Below are positions 34,873 through 44,855 of a DNA stretch of 64,000 nt, one piece after another. The stretch covers positions 18,909,310-18,973,309 of the forward strand of contig JAJEKV010000004.1 of NCBI GenBank assembly GCA_021234155.1. Reading direction: 5' to 3'. Numbering within the stretch: position 1 is the stretch's first letter; each line of letters opens with the position of its first letter. Made by a program: the position numbers and the translations under genes. Below the pieces are notes generated by a model. That model made no database searches, was not told the DNA's origin, and saw only the letters and a list, made by a program, of their open reading frames with translations. Source of the stretch: Isoetes taiwanensis. Taxonomy: Eukaryota; Streptophyta; Lycopodiopsida; Isoetales; Isoetaceae.

Positions 34873-36467
34873 AGGAGAATACCACTCTTCCTCAAGATGT
34901 TGCAACCTACAATTTCTGGATTAAAGAACTTATTGAGCTGGAATATGATAAATGTGGAGTGGACAGCCCAAATGTTGCTGTTCAGACCGTTCTGGCCTGC
35001 ATAAAAACAAGCACATCCACGATTATATCAAGTTCAGGGAGTTCAATCTCGTTGAAAAGAAGTGGTCTCCGGTCTCATGCCTTGGCTTTAGCGGCTGGTT
35101 CAAGACCTTCCAGCTTATCAAAAAACCAATTATGACTTTGAAAAGTCTAAGGCTATTCTTGTCTCACTTTATGAGGATATGGCCAGTATTCTGTTTGCTA
35201 GAACCTGCCATGAAGATGACACTGGCAGAAAGTTTATGATTGGCCTCACTGCCATGGAAAAAGCCAATGAGATCAAGTATCTTACCTTTGAAATGGATGA
35301 GGCAATAGCTCAAGAGGAATCACATGAATGCCTTTTTACAGATAATGACCTCTCCGAAGCAGACCTTTTGAGCTTTGGTGATACTAGACTTCTTGACAAG
35401 GTAAACGAATATTTTCCTAATCAAGTACAAAAAATGGAGGACAAGGTCCCAAATCTTACTCTTGCAAATTCTGCTTGTTTTCCCATTATTACTGAACATG
35501 CTGTTGAATGTCTCTCTGCTGCATATGACCATGCTCTGTGGAAAAGCCAGAATTTCGGAGCTTTGGCCCCATTAGATCTTGAAACTTGGAAAGCCTTTGC
35601 TGGAATTTCTGACAGTGAGGTCAATACTGCTAAAATTAAGGCTATGAAACTGGAAAAATACTTCATCATCCTTTTGATATTACCTTTTTTGACCAAACAT
35701 GTACTAAAAATACTGGTCTCTTTATTAGTCAGAAGGGTAACATGGCTTATCCAAATGAAGATCGAGGGGACTTCTACCTGAAAAGAGTCTGGAGGACTCA
35801 CTGCCCGTACTTCAAATGTAAGTGTGAAAAGAAGAAAAAAGATAGGAAAAATGACAAGAAAAATGATTGCCCAAGTGGCATCATCTGGTTTGACCAAGGT
35901 ATCTGGTACCTGCTCAATCACATGGAAGTCATTTACCCAGGAACCACACCTATGGCAAAAATGGTTATTATGTCCAAACTGCTGAACAAGACCATGAAAT
36001 CTGCTGTGCTGTCCTACATATCTTATCTTGAAGTTAGAAGGGTTCTGTTTGAAATGGCTATGACTTATGCCGAGAAACCTCAAACGAACCTCAATATGAT
36101 GTTTGGCAATAACAAGCTCTCGGAAATTGCTGAAAAATCTGTCAGACCAGCTTCTTTTATGAAAAATCTACCTACCAATAGTAGACCCTCTTATTCCGTG
36201 CCCAGCAAACCCTTATCTTCTGGTAGCTGGAAACCCACTACTCCTTTCATTCCGAAAATGCCACCTAGGGTAACCATTGACCCAAAGGCTCCTCTCCCGA
36301 CAGTTGGCTGCAATTATGAACAGAAAACGGATGTAAGCACTAGTCATGGCAACTTTGATCACCTGGTTATCAACTTGGATGATCACTCTGTTACTAAAGG
36401 TGGGAATAAAGTCATATCTTTGGAGGACTGCTCACAAGTTCAACTCACGTATCCCGAGGAAACCTAG
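34873..36467 (+). pseudogene. PLE N-terminal coding region, unknown domain
   Basis: Follows a tttag acceptor at 34872 and reads ENTTLPQDVATYNFWIKELI. The frame then shifts several times; the best continuation is NYDFEKSKAILVSLYEDMAS into 35179-35640, and then 35700-36467 with RTHCPYFKCKCEKKKK (Cys-rich), GIIWFDQGIWYLLNHMEVIY and a Pro/Ser-rich linker. I see no GIY-YIG signature here. The function is unknown; it precedes the RT, where other Penelope-like elements carry variable N-terminal extensions. Confidence 0.55.
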
Positions 36468-36739
36468 TAAGTTCTCTCATTGATTGAATTTTATATTTGC
36501 TTTGACACAATCTGTATTTGTATTATGACTTTAAACTTCTCTACGTATGACATGCCTGAGTGCTGTATCAACTTTTAACTGATTACATCTTTTAAACGGC
36601 TTTGAATAGCCTACTTACAACTCAAAAAATATTCCTATCCAAAAATTTCTTTGAAGTTAGTTTTGTCTTCTGCTTTTTTATACTAATAGTTGATAGTTAT
36701 GTAGGAGCCTTCTTCCATTTCTAGATCCATCTCTAGAGA

Positions 36740-38774
36740 CTGTAACAGGAGGAAACATTTGATTACATCAAAACAGAAAGATAATTCCAAGATTGTTCAT
36801 TTCACCTTTCTTTCTAAAGTTTTGGACAGATTCAACATCAAAGCTATTTTCTCCAGTGTCCTTTCTGAAGTCCTTCAGCAAAAAGGAACAGATCTTGTAG
36901 ATAATACTATTTTCTCATGGAGATACATCGAGCAAATCCGACAGAAAGTGTATAAACCTGCTTCGATATTCTCATTTGGCACTGCTGGCAAATGTCCTTG
37001 TAGCAATCCGAATATCAGCAGATTCATTGACCCTCTGATTGGTCATATTCGCACTACAGATCTAGAAATCATCCACTCTCCAAAATTAAGAAGGCATTTG
37101 CTAATGGCCTGAATCACATCCCAGATGACCCCTTTAACATTCAGGATTTTATGGGTGAATGTGAAGATCTGTGCAGACAATTCTTCCAGGTACACTATTA
37201 TGATCTTTTGGATGTTTCAGAAAAGGACAAAGAAAATATCACAGATCTGGTTTTGAGATTTTGCCATTTTGAAATGGTACATTACAAAAGAAACTTGCCT
37301 TCCAAGAGATTCATGTGGAAAGACTTGGAGGTTGCTAAAAATCTGAACTGGCTAGTCCAGAATTTATATCTCAGGGCTTGATAAAGCCACCAATAATGCC
37401 TCTTTCATCTGCCAAAAACACATAAAAGAGATGGCTTTGGCTAGACTCAGTAGCCCTGATTTTGAAAAGATCAATTGTCCAGTAGAGACAATTAAAAAGC
37501 TTTGCCTGGCTGAAATTCAAGGGTTTAATTGTGGAGTCAGCTCCAACAGGCTCCCTTATCTTATGGCCACTTACAAGGCTCACAAACAAGAGTACAGGTG
37601 GTTGACTAATGCTCACAACACCATTTACTCAGAAATTTCAGATTTGACTACCCTTATTCTGAATGACTTCATTAGTATTTGGCCCAATATCTGCCACAGG
37701 CAAACTGTTGAAATCAGACTATGGAACAAAAACATCAATGCATGTTGGCTCATAAACTCGTCCATTGATGTCATTCTAAACCTGCCACTAAAAATTCATG
37801 ATGTCTTTATTGCAGATATCATGAAATGCTATGAGAATATACCCTTAAATGGTGAAGATGGCATTGTAAACATTATAAATGAAATAACTGACCTTGTTTG
37901 GGACTATAGGATGGAGGTTGAGCAGAAGTTTCACCTCATGATCAATTCAAAAACAGGGACCACGACTATGAAATGGTTCAAATCCCAAAAGGATGATCTA
38001 TTGAATGCAGGATGGCGATGTTTGCACAGGAATGAATTCAAAAAGATTAATGCCTGGCTACTGAATAACTGTTTTTTGCAATGTGGCTCTGAAATATGGA
38101 GACAGTGCAAGGGTATCCCTATGGGATTTGCTTCTAGTCGTGCATGATGCAACCTGTATTTAGCCTGGTATGAACTGAATTTCATTCTAAAGCTAGCCAG
38201 AAATGGTAGGATCAAAGATGCTGCTAGGTTTCAATATGCCTCAAGGTATATTGATGATTTAAGTGTCATCAATGGAGGTGATCTGCAGGAATTTTTTTCA
38301 AAAGATTCTAAGACTACAATTTACAACATGGAGCATCTCTCCATTAAAGATGAAACTTCATATTGTCCTGCTTTGGATGGGACAACCAATTTTGGCTTCA
38401 AGGTCAACTTCCTTAATCTATCCATAATGATTATTGACCAAGAAAGGGGCATGTTTTCCATCAGCAGATTTGACAAAAGAAACAAACTCCCTTTTGAAGT
38501 TTACAAGTTCATTAAAGCTGAAAGTTGCAGGCCCTATGGGCAAGCCTCTAAGGTCATCATCTCGCAGGTTTTACCTTATGTCTATGCTCATTCTTGTCCT
38601 TTTTCTGCTACTAAGGATATTAAGGGGCTTATTGATACATTCTGCATCAATGGATTTGGACGCAAAGACATGATCAAATATGTGACTACAACCTTACAAG
38701 ATAACCAGTTCCCTGGACTGTTATATTCCCTTAGGGATATGACTAATATTCTAGTAAGATCCTTGTATTCTTGA
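36740..38774 (+). pseudogene. Penelope-like reverse transcriptase
   Basis: Order of motifs: CPCSNPNISRFIDPLIGHIR and GLNHIPDDPF (upstream block typical of Penelope RTs); LPYLMATYKAHKQEYRWLTN; DIMKCYENIP with a following GI (about 37815-37860); KGIPMGFASSRA (about 38108-38144); CNLYLAWYELNF; RYIDDL (about 38244-38261, catalytic aspartates intact); VNFLNLSI; and RFDKRNKLPF with a long thumb region. One in-frame TGA at 38145-38147 and frame changes near 37095 and 37385 are the only breaks. The enzyme would copy element RNA at a DNA 3' end. The C-terminus lacks an endonuclease domain, as in telomere-attached Penelope-like elements. Confidence 0.8.
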
Positions 38775-38937
38775 GTGGCATAGATTAATATGCATAGTGA
38801 GGGTAGGGCACTGCTTTGCTGGTCCTACTCTCCTTCTTTCGCAAATCGCTGGCCTAGTTTTTTGCATTAGAACTACATCTTTAATTTTGTACAGGCCCCC
38901 TGATCTACGGTCGGAGGCAGGGTTTTTTTATTAAAAG
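38775..38937 (+). other. PLE 3' UTR between stop and right repeat
   Basis: Non-coding, with a T-rich stretch (gggtttttttatt) just before the right repeat begins at about 38938. Confidence 0.4.
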
Positions 38938-39501
38938 TACGTTTTGTCTATCTATTCATAAGGACATCTTCACCATACCAAGATGAGAACATAAGTCTTC
39001 ATAAATGATCATGGGCTCATTTACACTATATTCTGCTCACCTATTTTACGTTGCTTCTTGAAATTCATGTAAATAGGTACGTTTTGTCTATCTATTCATA
39101 TGGACGTCTTCACTATACCAGGCTGAGAACATTAGTCTTCATAAATGATCATGGGCTCATTTACATATATGTTTTTTTTTTAAAATAATGTATGTCCATT
39201 AACTCAGAATAACGTCTTCATTGTATTATTCTGTGGGCATAGGTTTTGGGCAAATTAAGACCTAGAACATATTCTTAGTTCTGATACTTAGAATAACGTC
39301 TTCAATATATTAATCTGAAGGCTATGATTCTGAGCAAATTATCTTTTATCCGATTTTGATTTACATGGCTTTAATGGTCAATATTTTTCATTTTTCATTT
39401 TTCATTTTTCCTTTTTCCTTTTTCCTAACCATTCCGTAAGTATTCATTCTCTACGAAATTTAGGGTTAGAAAAATGCTGGCGGATGTGGCATGAATAGGC
39501 A

Positions 39502-40107
39502 GTGAGAGAATCCTTAAGGCCGGATCTGCAAATCATGATCAGGTATAGCCGCTTTTGCTATCACGGCTATGCATGGCTCTGCTGGACTGGTTCTTGGTTT
39601 ACACCAAGTAGACATGACGGTAGTAAGTACTACCAGGCCTACATACTAATCGGCCACTGGTTTTCTTTTTACCATGATCTTTTCTTGCTGCTTCCATCTT
39701 TGATCACAGCCAAGTTTGGCCGCCCTGCTCCTTGTATGGGCAGAAAGAAGGGCGATTTGAATTTCGCCACCAGGAAAAGGATTCAAGAGGAGAAAATGAA
39801 GAATGCAAAAAGGAAAAAGGTATATGAGTTCCACAATTCGGTGGTGAGCCCCAATCCCAGCAAGCTTGCAAATACCAACAGGGATATTGGCAACACAGCT
39901 ACTCCTGCACATAAGATTGGTTTCCAGCAGCCTATGCCTGTTCTTGTACATGATTCTGGTCAAATTGCTCCACCTGCTGCCACAAATCTACAACCTACTG
40001 TGGGGAATATGGCAGACCAATCCAGCACTGAGCCTGTTATTCAAGCTTCTAATCATTTGAACAAGGAGGATTATGTTGCCAATACCACTCAACAAACTCA
40101 GGTTTAG
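39502..40107 (+). CDS. PLE 5' ORF/exon, right copy, open
   Basis: Intact 201-codon frame equivalent to 32541-33270. It is basic (KKGDLNFATRKRIQEEKMKN, KRKKVYEF), then has a Pro/Asn/Thr-rich tail ending NTTQQTQV. The last codons sit on a likely GT donor (cag-gtttag), so in an active copy it would splice over the T-rich intron to the downstream coding part. No such coding part follows here because the copy is truncated at 42637. TTAGGGTTAG lies just upstream (about 39453-39463). Confidence 0.55.
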   Translation: MRESLRPDLQIMIRYSRFCYHGYAWLCWTGSWFTPSRHDGSKYYQAYILIGHWFSFYHDLFLLLPSLITAKFGRPAPCMGRKKGDLNFATRKRIQEEKMKNAKRKKVYEFHNSVVSPNPSKLANTNRDIGNTATPAHKIGFQQPMPVLVHDSGQIAPPAATNLQPTVGNMADQSSTEPVIQASNHLNKEDYVANTTQQTQV

Positions 40108-41120
40108 TATTTGGTTTTCAGTTTTCTTGCATCCACCTTGTGTAAACACCATTGATCTTTACTCCAGGTGTACAGATCTAGCTACCTTCCTTACAAATCT
40201 AGTTTTATTACTGAAAGAGCCTGTCATAAATAGGTTTCTGGATTGTTAATTTATGCTTTGTGCTAGATTATCCTCTTCTTGGGAATGTCATATCAGAACT
40301 AAGTATATATTATTAGGCTTAGTTTTTTGCTGGATAATCCTCCTTTTAGGAATGTCATATCAGAACTAAGTATATGATATTAGGCTTAGGTTTCCAGCAG
40401 CCTATGCCTGTTCGTATACATGTTTGGATCTTGTTAACTTCTTTACTCACAAGTATAGTCTATTTGTTAAATAAGCCATATCATATAGGATTGTTTAGCC
40501 TGATGGGCTGCTATTCTATACTTTGAGCTGGATTATATTCTTGCGGGTTTGTTAAATCAGAACTATGTAATGTCTTAACCATAATGTTTTAACCATTGTG
40601 TGTTATTAAGCATAGTTTTGGAGTTTTTTTTGAATTCTGCTATTGTTTTTTGACCCTGTTACTGTTTGTACATCAAGCAGAGTGAAGGGGATGACCTAAG
40701 AGATCCCATGACACCTGCTACCCATTTCATGACGACCATACTAATGCTCGTTTTTTATTTGTTGGGTGCAGGTATCAGGATCTCTTACTCTTTGCATTGA
40801 TGTTCCTAGGAATCTACTTCTGGAGCTTTTTTTTGCATAGTTTGAGTTGTAGTAAGCATCCAAATGCAACTTGTGATTTTTTCAAATATCTGTCTCTTTA
40901 TGGGATAAATGATTTCTGTTCTTAGTGGTAATAACTTTCACAACACTATACTCTGCTGATTTTGGCTTTAAGCAGCTATATTGAACAAACTTCATGTTCT
41001 CTATTAATCTGAATTATCTTTTTCTATGGGTTTATATGTAAGATGTCTCATTAATTAATTTGTATTTTCTTCTTCAAGATCTGTCTATATGGGCACTCAT
41101 TCTTGGCTGGCATTTTCTTT

Positions 41121-42181
41121 TGTTGTTCCGAATCGACCGTGACGATCCGGGAGACATCGGATCGCCATTCTAGAATGGGACGAGCATGCATGTCATGCAT
41201 GCATCTTGGTAGCGCATGCCCGTTTTGGGTTGGGAGTTCGCTATTTCGTGCACGCGTTTACGCATCCACGTCTCATCGGCGCTTCCTCTTCTCTCTCGCC
41301 ATTACCTTATTCTCTTTGAACTGCTTTCGTGCGGGAGGGGCTTCTTTCACCTTTGGTTTAGCCAATTTGGCATTATCTTTCTTGCTATCCTTTATTGGCC
41401 TTTGGCCTCGCCCCGCGTGACCTCGCCCCTTGATCCTAGTTTGTAAGGAAGTTCTCGGTAGTGGGCGCTTTGTTGGTTTCTTGCGAGTCCCATTCTAGAA
41501 TCGCATCGATCCGGAGACATCGGATCGCCATTCTAGAATGGGACGAGCATGCATGTCATGCATGCATGCGCGGCGGCGCATGCCCGCTTTGGGTTGGGAG
41601 TTAAGCTATTTCGTGCATCGTTTACGCATCCACATCTCATCGGTATCTTCCTCTTCTCTCCAGATTACCTTATTCTCTTTGAACCCACCCTCCCCCCCTT
41701 CTTTGTTTATTGTACAAGTTACATTTTATCATGTTTTTCCACCTACTGGGTGATGCTTTTTTCCACCGGGGTGATGCTATTCTCCGGTATGTTTCTCGTT
41801 TGTTGTGTTGGTGATGTGCGGTGTGCGGGTTGGCGGCGGCATCCGTTTCGACCTCCATCATCGAGGGGTTTTGGGAGCGATTCTATGCCTTCGTTTGTCT
41901 AAGCCCCTTGTCAAGGCTTATCACTAGGGTTTTCCTCGAAACCCGAAAGGGCGGGGATTTTTAATCCGGTGATAAGCTTTAAGGCATTACATCAGCCACT
42001 CATCTATTAGCATTGTATTTGTTTTGGGGTCCAAATGATATAATTGGATTTTCCTTTATTTTTTAGTGGGTAGTTCGCGATGTGTGCGACTACCCACCCA
42101 ATCCCTCACCATTGTAGAAAATCACCGAGATGAATGAGAAGCCTATCTATCGCTTTGTTGGTTTCTTGCGAGTCCCATTCT
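41121..42181 (+). mobile_element. Composite insertion in right pseudo-LTR, with internal direct repeats
   Basis: Absent from the left repeat at the corresponding point (34270). It contains two related 5' blocks (41150-41300 and 41510-41660, sharing agacatcggatcgccattct and catgcatgtcatgcatgca). A 36-bp direct repeat (cgctttgttggtttcttgcg onward) occurs at 41466-41501 and 42151-42186, the latter at the right edge. A LINE-A-type 3' stem-loop (41916-41977) and a gggtccaaat block follow. It is probably a short LINE or SINE of this family, with a promoter-like repeated 5' region. Confidence 0.65.
41916..41977 (+). other. LINE-type 3' stem-loop
   Basis: GCTTATCAC (41916-41924) pairs perfectly with GTGATAAGC (41969-41977). 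The inner region cctcgaaacccgaaagggcg corresponds to that of LINE A. The outer-stem sequence differs from LINE A but pairing is kept. Confidence 0.6.
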
Positions 42182-42631
42182 AGAATGTATCTTTTACTTC
42201 TATTGCTTTTACCATCTATACTATCTGATTAAATGTCCCAATGGTTCTTTATATTGAGAGTTTATCTTTGTTTCCTTTTCCTACATCTACTTTATCTTAA
42301 CAATTGGTCTCAATGGTACTATCTATGTTTAATTCCATTATCGTTTTCACTTTGAACTGGATTTTTCTCATGTTACTTCCATCTACTTTATAAGATTTTT
42401 GGTCTCAAATGGTTTGTTCCAATTTCTTATATTTAATTGACTGGTCACATATACCTTATATTTTCATTTTACAAATTATTATGTCTTTTAGATCATGGCT
42501 TCATATCTTTAATTTTTTATTAACCTACCTTGGCTTAGGATTATTTACACCGATAATTTCTAAGGCTGCTAATTGATACTTATTTTTCTATTATGAATTC
42601 TAAGTATAATGGTCTAGTCTTTTGACATGAC

Positions 42632-42637
<6 letters not shown>

Positions 42638-42681
<44 letters not shown>

Positions 42682-42770
42682 GGAAAGGTATTTTTATTTT
42701 TATTAATAATATGTAAAAATTACATTTATTCAGGCTCTATAATAGCCAGATAGCCTAATCTTGTCAGCCC
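42638..42770 (-). mobile_element. Poly(A)-tailed minus-strand retrocopy, 3' end
   Basis: About 41 consecutive T (42638-42678) are followed by sequence whose reverse complement ends with AATAAA-type signals and an A-rich tail. This is the 3' end of a retrocopy inserted in minus orientation at the truncated end of the right pseudo-LTR. Its body may extend into 43000-43680, where minus-strand text such as FPDFHTWVCHWADKIRLSG can be read, but I cannot identify it. Confidence 0.5.
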
Positions 42771-43678
42771 AATGACAAACCCAAGTGTGAAAATCAGGGA
42801 AGGTACCCCTTATGACAATCTGCCCCACGAAAGTGATCTTATGTTGCCCAAAGACGATACCCTTCGAGCTCCTCTCAGCGAAAATGCAAGCAAACTAGGC
42901 CAGAGTAGTGGAAGTTTCATCCCTCGCGTTAACTCGACATTAAACCTGCCTACAACTCAGTACTACTAGGAGAATCAGAGCACATTTCCAATTACTTGTA
43001 CTACGATCTCCTACTCTCACTATCTTCTTCAGATGTAAACAGCCATGCCTATCCCATACAGGGTGGTCCACAAGCCTATACTCACCTGATTGCTTCCCTG
43101 GGTTCCGTCTCTATTGTGCTCTTAGCCAAACTAGAAATGGCCTCAAGCCCCCACTCCGGGTTGAGTGGAGTCCACCCAGCCTACTAGCACGTTTTGTGAG
43201 AACATGTGGTCCTCCCGTACCAATGCCTTCTTTAGATCACTTAACTGAATCAAACTGCTTTCAAGAATACTCTTTTCTGAAATCACACCTCCTTCCAGCT
43301 GGGATGGAAGAGGGCAACATAAAATCTTGTTCTCCTTTCCAAACAACAACTGTTCCACCATTCAAATCCCGTCACAGGGAAATCATAAGCAAAGGTAGAG
43401 CGACCACACATATCGAAAGTCCACTACAACAACAAGGCAGCGTTTGGGGCTAAGGCACACTAATCAGGAAGATTTCATACAAAAAGTCCGCTCAAGAACT
43501 AGCATGCTACATATCCCAAGTCTTCTCCACCACTTTGGGCAAGCCATAAGCAAAAACGATTACCTAAGATCTTGCCGCCAAAAATAAGTCTTAAGCACTC
43601 ATTCTCACTATAACCAAACTGTTAGTAGAATAGAATGAAATACCCCAAAGGCTGTAACTAGTGCAAATTAGCAAAGCT
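42771..43678. other. Unidentified decayed coding-like stretch
   Basis: Both strands have stretches with coding flavour: + 42772-42969 (MTNPSVKIREGTPYDNLPHE) and - 43361-43143 (MVEQLLFGKENKILCCPLPS). Stops interrupt both, and no family was recognised. It may be the body of the minus-strand retrocopy. Confidence 0.3.
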
Positions 43679-43688
43679 AAGATAAAAG

Positions 43689-44101
43689 AATAGCCAACAA
43701 TTGCTGCTTCATGTGTATCACGGTGTTTTGGCAGTCAAATGGCAGCAAGCCTTGCATCCGTCGTGGCTTTGGTTGGTGTGGTTGATTTGGAAGCGGCGGT
43801 TGTGGATCTTTCAGGGGATTCAAAAGCCTGCAGCCTCTCGATTCCTCGACTTCGGATACAAGCTATTTCAAAGCTTTTGGTGTTCCGGGATTAGTAGAGC
43901 GGAAGTTTTCCATTTGGCCGGGACTTCTTGGGTGTGGTAGATGGTGATGGTCGGTTTGTCTGCAGTAGAGTTGCGGTTGTTGTGGAGTGTCGAGGTATCA
44001 CTTTGTCTCTTTGGGGCGGTTCTCCTTCCTCCTCACTTGCTTTGTAACATTACCATTCTTTTAATATATTCTTTGACCTGAGTTCTTCAAAAAAAAAAAA
44101 A
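43689..44101 (+). mobile_element. 5'-truncated poly(A) LINE (second family), TSD AAGATAAAAG
   Basis: The + strand reads an ORF2 C-terminus (WLVWLIWKRRLWIFQG), a 3' UTR ending ttttaatatattctttgacc, and then poly(A) at 44089-44101. AAGATAAAAG is found on both sides (43679-43688 and 44102-44111). The C-terminal motif and the ttaatatattc 3' end match the larger LINE at 46274-48036, so both belong to one L1-like family distinct from LINE A. Confidence 0.8.
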
Positions 44102-44111
44102 AAGATAAAAG

Positions 44112-44855
44112 GGCAGCCCCATTCTACGTGTTTGCCCCAACCAATCTAACTGTAAAATCTGTGAGCTTTGAAAGTAGATCAAGTATTTTATGTTAAAAGA
44201 ATGGAGAACTTTCCTCAATCAAGAAGTCTATTCCCCATGTTTTAGACTGTAGCAAGGACACGAACTGGAAGAGATAAGCCTCAAAGATTGAACAACCACC
44301 ACAATTTCCATTAGTCTTGAACAGAACCCTTACACAACTGCAGTGAGTGCAGTGTAAACCCTTGATGAAGTCGCGGGCCAAAGTCCAGGAGATAATCAAA
44401 CACAAAGCCTGAAACTAAGGACGAAGGTCATTCTCTGAGTTGAAATCAGAGCTCATGTACTCACCCGTTTGACGTTGCAGCCGGCCTCATGAACTTCAAG
44501 AGCTTGGTAACGCCTTAGATGATGTGAAGAAGATCTCGAGAATCCACGAGCTAAAGGTCGGCGGCTTCCAGCGAGTTGCAATGGCCACGGTTTCTGAGCA
44601 AGCTTGCGGCGATTACGAGCTCAAACAAAACACACGAGCTTGAATGGCATCTCCATAGTTCGAAGAAAACAAATCATGAGGGTTTTGAGCTACAAGCGGC
44701 CAAGTGGCCCTTCCACTCCCCTTCCGAAACCTCATGAATCGGGGCAGCCCGGTAGCTTCACCCTAGCGCTCACGAAACCCTAGCTCGAATTGTTTTTCTT
44801 GTGTCTTGATGTGCTTTTCTTATTTCCTAACACAATGTTTTTGAATGTCTTGCAG
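44112..44855. other. Upstream part of methylase pseudogene or intergenic
   Basis: Possible exon after gttgcag at about 44483 (LMNFKSLVTP), followed by stops. A telo-box-like cgaaaccctagc lies at about 44775. No secure gene assignment. Confidence 0.3.

Larger units (their letters stand above)
32147..42637 (+). mobile_element. Penelope-like retroelement with pseudo-LTRs
   Basis: Two long direct repeats, 32147-34750 and about 38938-42637, flank a coding region (34873-38774). The arrangement of a partial tandem copy creating LTR-like repeats, with the coding frame beginning inside the repeat, is characteristic of Penelope-like elements. RT motifs support this (see the RT entry). No GIY-YIG endonuclease follows the RT: the frame ends about 25 codons after the last conserved block. 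The right repeat is interrupted at 41121-42181 and ends in a 40-base poly(T). The repeats are closely similar but differ by many small indels. Confidence 0.75.
38938..42637 (+). repeat. Right pseudo-LTR, interrupted and truncated
   Basis: Same order as the left repeat. It extends about 33 bases further left (tacgttttgtctatctattc) and includes two copies of the gatcatgggctcatttaca block. It carries a 1.06-kb insertion at 41121-42181 and ends at actaaagg (42637), where a long poly(T) begins; the left repeat continues past the corresponding point (34750). Confidence 0.85.

Noticed and set aside
41161-41900. GC-rich ORFs 41103-41902 as host genes
   Set aside because: They lie within the insertion in the right pseudo-LTR, occur in duplicated blocks, and overlap in several frames with no domain.
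32147-42637. Interpretation as an LTR retrotransposon
   Set aside because: The repeats lack TG...CA ends, primer site and polypurine tract, there is no integrase or protease, and the RT has Penelope-type motifs.
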